Shown: in pieces, positions 33,371-36,987 of the stretch
How positions within the stretch are numbered: position 1 is the stretch's first letter
Layout: each line of letters begins with the position of its first letter
Origin: Oscillospiraceae bacterium
GTDB taxonomy: Bacteria; Bacillota; Clostridia; Oscillospirales; Acutalibacteraceae
Assembly (NCBI GenBank): GCA_029227055.1
Contig: JAQXZE010000066.1
Coordinates: 1-36,987 of the forward strand
Length of the DNA stretch: 36,987 nucleotides
Direction of reading: 5' to 3'
Program-made: the position numbers and the translations under genes
The notes under the pieces: generated by a model
Told to the model about the DNA's origin: nothing
Databases searched by the model: none
The model's input: only the letters and a program-made list of their open reading frames with translations

Positions 33371-34282
33371 ATGAGCTTTACTGCAAAAGACGTGCAGGCT
33401 TTAAGAGAAAAGACCGGCTGCGGTATGATGGACTGCAAAAAGGCACTCGTTGAAACAAACGGTGATATGGAAGCAGCTGCTGATTACCTTCGTGAAAAAG
33501 GTCTTGCTTCTCAGGCAAAGAAGGCAAGCAGAATTGCCGCTGAGGGTACAGTTTGCACTTACAATAACAATGGCGTAGGCGCAGTTGTTGAGCTTAACGC
33601 TGAAACAGACTTCGTTGCCGGCGGTGACGAGTTTAAGAAATTAGCTGCTAAGGTTGCAAAGGTTGCGGCTGAGGCTAACCCTGCTGATTTAGAGGCTCTC
33701 CTTGCTACTACAGCTGACGGTCAGACCGTTGAAGAAATGGTACAGGAGTTATTCTTAAAGGTTCGCGAGAACATTAAGGTTCGTCGTTTTGTTCGTTATG
33801 AGGGCAAGGTTGTTGACTATGTTCACGCAGGCGGCAAAATCGGTGTTATGGTTAAGTTCGATACAGAGCTTGACGCTACTAACCCTGAATTCGTTGCTAT
33901 GGGTAAGAGCATCGCAATGCAGATTGCAGCTATGAACCCCTCTTATCTTGACGAGGCTTCTGTTCCTGCAGAGGTTATCGAGAAGGAAAAGGCAATCCTT
34001 ATCGCTCAGATGAAGGAAGATCCTAAGATGGCTAACAAGCCTGATGCAGTTCTCGGCAAAATCGTTGAGGGTAAAATCGCTAAGTACTACAAGGAAAACT
34101 GCCTTGTTGAGCAGCAGTTCGTTATGGACGGCGATTTAACCGTTGCTAAGTACGTAGAGAACGTTGCTAAAGAGCTTGGCGCTGCTATTTCTATCGTATC
34201 TTTCGTTCGTTACGAAAAGGGCGAGGGCATCGAGAAGCGTGTTGACGACTTCGCAGCAGAAGTTGCAAGTATGGTTAAATAA
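33371..34282 (+). CDS. tsf: Elongation factor Ts
   Basis: The 303-residue protein is EF-Ts, the nucleotide exchange factor that releases GDP from EF-Tu. The N-terminal UBA-like domain contains VQALREKTGCGMMDCKKAL, with the TDFV motif (NAETDFVAGGDEF) near residue 80, which inserts into EF-Tu. The core continues with VDYVHAGGKIGVMVKF near 150, then MQIAAMNPSYLDEASVP, and the last part is FVRYEKGEGIEKR. Length and motif order are normal. The ATG has ATAGGAGGAACAC upstream. It shares the rpsB transcript and ends at a terminator. Confidence 0.98.
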   Translation: MSFTAKDVQALREKTGCGMMDCKKALVETNGDMEAAADYLREKGLASQAKKASRIAAEGTVCTYNNNGVGAVVELNAETDFVAGGDEFKKLAAKVAKVAAEANPADLEALLATTADGQTVEEMVQELFLKVRENIKVRRFVRYEGKVVDYVHAGGKIGVMVKFDTELDATNPEFVAMGKSIAMQIAAMNPSYLDEASVPAEVIEKEKAILIAQMKEDPKMANKPDAVLGKIVEGKIAKYYKENCLVEQQFVMDGDLTVAKYVENVAKELGAAISIVSFVRYEKGEGIEKRVDDFAAEVASMVK

Positions 34283-34293
34283 TTTTAAATTTA

Positions 34294-34325
34294 AAACTGC
34301 TCTGTTTTTACGGGGCAGTTTTTTT
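34294..34325 (+). terminator. Terminator after tsf
   Basis: AACTGCTC pairs with GGGGCAGTT (one G-T pair) and is followed by eight T residues. The T run directly precedes the next promoter. Confidence 0.88.
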
Positions 34326-34326
34326 A

Positions 34327-34355
34327 TTGACAGAAAATGCATTTTACATTAAAAT
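34327..34355 (+). promoter_or_regulatory. Promoter for the SPFH-domain gene
   Basis: TTGACA (34327-34332) and TAAAAT (34350-34355) have a 17-bp spacer, starting right after the tsf terminator. Confidence 0.75.
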
Positions 34356-34409
34356 AAAATTGTGGGCAATATATATTTGTTCATAGAAAAATTTTGAAGG
34401 GGATATATT

Positions 34410-35354
34410 ATGTGGATTGTAGTTTTAATTCTTCTGATTGTTTTAATATTTTCTTGTATCAGAATTGTGCCGCAAGCAACCGAACAGGTTGTTGAGTTTT
34501 TAGGCAGATACGAAAAGACTTGGACTGCAGGTATACATCTTAAGCTTCCAATTTTAGAGCGAGTTGCCAGAAAGATAACCCTCAAAGAGCAGGTTATTGA
34601 CTCTCCTCCGCAGCCCGTTATTACAAAGGATAATGTAACAATGCAGATAGATACGGTTGTTTTCTTTAGAATTTTCGATGCAAAGCTTTTCGCTTACGGC
34701 GTTGTTAATCCTATCAATGCGCTAGAAAACTTAACCGCTACAACTCTTCGCAATATCGTAGGTGAGTTAGAGCTTGATAGCACCTTAACCTCCCGCGATA
34801 CCATAAACGGAAAGATGACCGCTATTCTTGACGACGCTACTGACCAGTGGGGTATAAAGGTAACTCGTGTTGAGCTTAAAAACATTATTCCGCCTAAGGA
34901 AATTCAGGCTGCAATGGAAAAGCAGATGAAGGCAGAGCGTGACCGAAGAGAAACCTTGCTTCAGGCAGAGGGACATAAAGCCGCCGCAATCACAAGAGCC
35001 GAGGGTGATAAGCAGGCTATGATTTTGGCAGCCGAAGGTGAGAGGGACGCTAGAATTGCAAGAGCCGAGGGTGAAGCTCAGGCTTTACTTCTTGCTAAAA
35101 AGGCAGAGGCTGACGGTATCCGCGCAATATCAGAGGCAAACCCAACAGCTGCAGTGCTAGAGCTTAAGCGTTATGATGCGCTTGTTAATATGTCAAACGG
35201 TCAGGCAGCAAAGATTATTGTTCCTACCGATGTTGTAGACTTAACCAAAAAAGATGTAATGTTCTCAGAAGCAACAGGACTAGGCGACGCAACAGATCAG
35301 GGCAAACCTGCTCCCAAGCCACCAAAAAAGAAGGATGCTTGCTGCGACGAATAA
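34410..35354 (+). CDS. SPFH/Band 7 (stomatin-like) membrane protein
   Basis: The 314-residue protein has one N-terminal membrane helix (WIVVLILLIVLIFSCIRIV), then an SPFH domain (VPQATEQVVEFLGRYEKTWT, GIHLKLPILERV, TKDNVTMQIDTVVFFRIFD) and a long helix rich in Ala, Glu and Arg (about residues 170-250, with EGDKQAMILAAEGERDARIA) that should form a coiled coil. Family members assemble oligomeric microdomains and often affect membrane proteases. The C-terminus is Pro/Lys-rich and ends DACCDE; the double Cys is unusual. The usual neighbour nfeD is absent, so its partner cannot be inferred. The ribosome site is GAAGGGGAT. Confidence 0.92.
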   Translation: MWIVVLILLIVLIFSCIRIVPQATEQVVEFLGRYEKTWTAGIHLKLPILERVARKITLKEQVIDSPPQPVITKDNVTMQIDTVVFFRIFDAKLFAYGVVNPINALENLTATTLRNIVGELELDSTLTSRDTINGKMTAILDDATDQWGIKVTRVELKNIIPPKEIQAAMEKQMKAERDRRETLLQAEGHKAAAITRAEGDKQAMILAAEGERDARIARAEGEAQALLLAKKAEADGIRAISEANPTAAVLELKRYDALVNMSNGQAAKIIVPTDVVDLTKKDVMFSEATGLGDATDQGKPAPKPPKKKDACCDE

Positions 35355-35374
35355 AACAAAAAACCTTGAGGAAA

Positions 35375-35402
35375 GGCGTTGTACCCGTAAGGATACAACG
35401 CC
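35375..35402 (+). terminator. Probable terminator hairpin after the SPFH gene
   Basis: GGCGTTGTA and TACAACGCC form a 9-bp stem 20 nt after the stop codon. The following sequence AGTTTTATT has only a short T run, so termination efficiency is uncertain; it may also be the first hairpin of the array that follows. Confidence 0.55.
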
Positions 35403-35404
35403 AG

Positions 35405-35569
35405 TTTTATTCGCCTTGCGGCGAGTTCTATTGCTACGCAGTGATATTTGGACAAGAGTCCAAGTGATATTGCCTTCGGCAGTTATTGGCGAATAAAATA
35501 TCACTGAAACCGCAAGGTTTCAATAACACTATTGCTGTAAGGCAATAATAACACTCCGACAAAGTCGGA
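35405..35569. repeat. Array of short hairpins with a conserved 9-nt spacer
   Basis: Noncoding. Consecutive hairpins: TCGCC/GGCGA (35411-35424), TTGGAC/GTCCAA (35448-35463), TGCC/GGCA (35471-35481), TGAAACC/GGTTTCA (35505-35522), TATTGC/GCAATA (35530-35547) and TCCGAC/GTCGGA (35555-35569). Stem sequences differ, but hairpins are separated by AGTGATATT (35440-35448, 35463-35471) in the left half and by its complement AATATCACT (35497-35505) or the variant AATAACACT (35522-35530, 35546-35554) in the right half. An 11-bp inverted pair TTTTATTCGCC (35405-35415)/GGCGAATAAAA (35488-35498) also spans the left half. It ends 7 bp before the next promoter. Confidence 0.7.
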
Positions 35570-35576
35570 ATATAAC

Positions 35577-35605
35577 TTGAAAGCCTATCAGTTTTTATGT
35601 ATAAT
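35577..35605 (+). promoter_or_regulatory. Promoter for the four-helix-bundle/channel pair
   Basis: TTGAAA (35577-35582) and TATAAT (35600-35605) have a 17-bp spacer. The predicted start near 35612 leaves a leader of only about 13 nt before GTG 35625. Confidence 0.75.
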
Positions 35606-35624
35606 AGATGTAGAGGTGATAACT

Positions 35625-35975
35625 GTGGCTGATAGTATTTTAAGAGATAAAGCAAAAGAGTTTGCAAAGAAAATCGTTTTTCTTTGCCGCGATATGAAAA
35701 CAAACCACAAAGAATCCGTTTTAATAAATCAGTTGCTCCGCTCAGCGACCTCTATTGGAGCAAACCTACACGAAGCCCAATATGCTCAAGGAACAAAAGA
35801 TTTTATTTCAAAACTTGAGATTGCTCAAAAAGAGTGCTATGAAACGGAATATTGGCTAGAACTTCTTTTTGAGACAGGTTGTATGACCGAGGAAGTTTAT
35901 AAGGAAGCTCAAAATGAATGTGGCGCGATCCGCAGAATGTTGATTTCTTCACTTAAAACGATAAAATCAAAATAA
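35625..35975 (+). CDS. Four-helix-bundle protein (S23/23S rRNA intervening-sequence family)
   Basis: The 116-residue helical protein matches PF05635/TIGR02436. The family core LINQLLRSATSIGANLHEAQ is near residues 33-52, followed by DFISKLEIAQKECYETEYWL near residues 59-78. Relatives were first found inside 23S rRNA intervening sequences; the DGR accessory protein Avd has the same fold. The biochemical role of stand-alone members is unknown; a basic surface and nucleic-acid binding are known only for Avd-type relatives. The start GTG 35625 follows AGAGGTG; an in-frame TTG at 35577 is the -35 box and is not transcribed. Gln codons are mostly CAA here, unlike most neighbouring genes. The channel gene follows after 13 nt. 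Confidence 0.9.
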   Translation: MADSILRDKAKEFAKKIVFLCRDMKTNHKESVLINQLLRSATSIGANLHEAQYAQGTKDFISKLEIAQKECYETEYWLELLFETGCMTEEVYKEAQNECGAIRRMLISSLKTIKSK

Positions 35976-35988
35976 AAAGGTATGAATT

Positions 35989-36699
35989 ATGAGAAAGAAA
36001 TTATTTTCGATAATTGAGTCGGCAGAAAACGATAGTAAGTTAAGCAATGTTTATGATTTTATAATGATGGTAACTATTGTTGTAAGTGTTGTTCCACTTG
36101 CCTTTAAGGAAACAAATACTATTTTTCAGTGGATTGATTACATAACTGTAACCATTTTTATTTTAGATTATTTTTTGCGTTTAATAACCGCCGACTATAA
36201 ACTAAAAAAATCAGTGGTTTCCTTCTTTGTATATCCAATTACACCAATGGCGGTTATTGATTTAATTTCAATATTACCATCTATAACCATTTTGAACAGT
36301 AGTTTTAGATTGTTAAAGCTATTTAGATTGTTGCGAACATTAAAAGTGTTACGTGCTTTTAAATTTTTGAGATATTCGAAAAGTTTTGATATCATAACAA
36401 ATGTATTCAGAAAGCAAAAAAAGGTTTTGTCTGCAGTTGCAACGATGGCAGTTGCTTACATCTTAATTTCTGCGCTTGTAATATATAATGTTGAACCCGA
36501 TTCATTTGAAACGTTTTTTGATGCAATTTATTGGGCAACCATCTCCCTAACAACTGTTGGTTATGGTGATATTTATCCAATAACAACAATTGGCAGAATT
36601 GTCACAATGTTTTCTTCGGCTTTTGGTATTGCGATAATTGCACTACCATCCGGCGTTATTACAGCCGGTTATCTTGAAAAAATCAGCAAAGACAAATAA
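35989..36699 (+). CDS. Voltage-gated-type potassium channel
   Basis: The 236-residue protein has six membrane helices. The S4-like segment is unusually complete for a bacterial channel: FRLLKLFRLLRTLKVLRAFK near residue 106 carries Arg or Lys about every third position. The pore helix and selectivity filter TTVGYGD (filter TVGYGD at residues 189-194) specify potassium. S6 (IVTMFSSAFGIAIIALPSGV) contains the gating Gly and a Pro. The N-terminus is short and there is no C-terminal RCK or cyclic-nucleotide domain. It follows the four-helix-bundle gene by 13 nt with an AAAAAGG ribosome site and probably shares its promoter. Base use is more AT-rich than in the housekeeping genes nearby. Confidence 0.93.
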   Translation: MRKKLFSIIESAENDSKLSNVYDFIMMVTIVVSVVPLAFKETNTIFQWIDYITVTIFILDYFLRLITADYKLKKSVVSFFVYPITPMAVIDLISILPSITILNSSFRLLKLFRLLRTLKVLRAFKFLRYSKSFDIITNVFRKQKKVLSAVATMAVAYILISALVIYNVEPDSFETFFDAIYWATISLTTVGYGDIYPITTIGRIVTMFSSAFGIAIIALPSGVITAGYLEKISKDK

Positions 36700-36731
36700 C
36701 GTTTTTATATATAAAGGGTTTTAGGTCCTCC

Positions 36732-36894
36732 TAACAAGTGACATTTGGGCGCCTAAATGTCCTGCTTGTTACGGTATAAGACAGAATCATAACTACCGGC
36801 CGTGCCGGTAGTATGCACTGCCCCCTTAGGGCATAAGACCGGCCGAGCCTATAGGCTCGTCGAAAAGTTTGCCAACCGCAACTCTTTCACCGGC
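36732..36894 (+). other. Hairpin-rich noncoding region after the channel gene
   Basis: Several hairpins follow one another: TAACAAG/CTTGTTA enclosing GACATTT/AAATGTC (36732-36771), CTACCGGC/GCCGGTAG with a 3-nt loop (36793-36811), TATGC/GCATA (36812-36835) and CGAGCC/GGCTCG (36844-36859). The 8-mer ACCGGCCG occurs twice (36795 and 36838). No convincing ORF or promoter is seen, but the block ends in a strong plus-strand terminator, so it may be a structured RNA or the 3' end of the channel transcript. I could not match it to tmRNA, RNase P RNA, SRP RNA or 6S RNA by their conserved motifs. Confidence 0.5.
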
Positions 36895-36916
36895 TGCCCC
36901 TAAAGGGGCATTTTTT
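36895..36916 (+). terminator. Strong rho-independent terminator
   Basis: TGCCCC (36895-36900), a TAAA loop and GGGGCA (36905-36910) are followed by six T residues on the plus strand. It should end transcripts from the channel gene or the hairpin region and overlaps the end of the minus-strand partial gene. Confidence 0.9.
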
Positions 36917-36987
36917 ATTTGCCTTCTTTTACCTGCTTACCCGTAAACGGGTCTACATACTCTACCAATGACATTTGGTCGTAAGAT
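36915..36987 (-). CDS. C-terminal end of an unidentified protein (partial)
   Basis: The minus strand reads SYDQMSLVEYVDPFTGK followed by QVKEGK and a TAA stop at plus 36915-36917; the gene continues beyond the right edge. Only 23 residues are visible, so no family can be assigned. The reading is supported by balanced amino-acid content and by its position against the terminator and hairpin region; it is otherwise unverified. Confidence 0.45.
   Translation of the reverse strand, partial: SYDQMSLVEYVDPFTGKQVKEGK

Noticed and set aside
35440-35554. CRISPR array
   Set aside because: The repeated unit is only 9 nt, it is inverted in the second half, and the intervening segments are themselves palindromes; no cas genes are near.
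35577-35624. Longer N-terminus of the four-helix-bundle protein from TTG 35577
   Set aside because: This segment contains the -35 and -10 boxes of the promoter and would not be transcribed; the family alignment starts near GTG 35625.
35625-35975. Diversity-generating retroelement accessory protein Avd
   Set aside because: The fold family is related, but no reverse transcriptase, template repeat or variable-repeat target gene is visible in the window.
36732-36771. Integron attC site
   Set aside because: The long imperfect palindrome looks similar, but the core sites do not fit RYYYAAC/GTTRRRY and there is no integrase or cassette series.
36739-36978. Direct repeat TGACATTTGG (36739 and 36969) as attachment sites
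   Set aside because: Only 10 bases match, one copy lies in a hairpin arm and the other in a probable coding end; chance is a sufficient explanation.

Overview
The window looks like a chromosomal segment of a low-to-moderate GC Gram-positive anaerobe of the class Clostridia, most likely an Oscillospiraceae/Ruminococcaceae-type gut bacterium. The reasons are AGGAGG-type ribosome binding sites, many TTGACA/TATAAT promoters with 17-bp spacers, an IspH-ribosomal protein S1 fusion, the Firmicutes order yloU-yloV-recG, a T-box leader, a TPP riboswitch upstream of an ECF S-component (ThiT), and separate secD and secF genes. The species assignment is inference; no rRNA or tRNA gene was seen.

Layout. 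2-5398: a plus-strand run with the end of UDP-galactopyranose mutase, a GT2 glycosyltransferase, a BaiN/HI0933-type flavoprotein, cmk, and a long ispH-S1 fusion that appears to start at CTG and carries an internal Shine-Dalgarno exactly at the domain junction. 5443-5702: a noncoding cluster of palindromes. 5717-9052: divergent yfbR-like nucleotidase and a large YfhO-family membrane protein whose promoters overlap. 9049-9885: promoter, TPP riboswitch, terminator and thiT. 9932-12037 (minus): a cytoplasmic six-hairpin-type glycosidase. 12175-17342: a four-gene GldA/GldF/GldG/DUF4340 ABC system with its own promoter and terminator. 17356-18249 (minus): an EamA transporter. 18361-24887: an operon ymdB, family 5 solute-binding lipoprotein, yloU (Asp23/Gls24), yloV (DAK2/FakA-like), recG. 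24935-28674: a subgroup Ic aspartate aminotransferase, then secD and secF. 28739-32300 (minus): a T-box-controlled Lrp regulator plus aminotransferase, and an IMP dehydrogenase that resembles the Tritrichomonas foetus enzyme. 32415-34325: rpsB-tsf with a structured leader. 34327-35354: an SPFH/stomatin-like protein.

The right end (35375-36987) is the most accessory-looking part. A noncoding array of short hairpins with different stem sequences, separated by a 9-nt spacer (agtgatatt or its complement), lies directly upstream of a promoter. That promoter drives a four-helix-bundle protein (S23/23S rRNA intervening-sequence family) and a voltage-gated-type potassium channel 13 nt behind it. A second block of unrelated hairpins ending in a strong terminator follows the channel. 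The hairpin-flanked two-gene cassette is the best candidate here for an undescribed system. A partial minus-strand gene enters from the right edge.

How the parts work together: most genes are housekeeping (isoprenoid precursors, translation, nucleotide metabolism, secretion, DNA repair, amino-acid transamination). RNA-level control is visible at thiT (thiamine pyrophosphate), at the Lrp-aminotransferase pair (uncharged tRNA, possibly alanine) and perhaps at rpsB.
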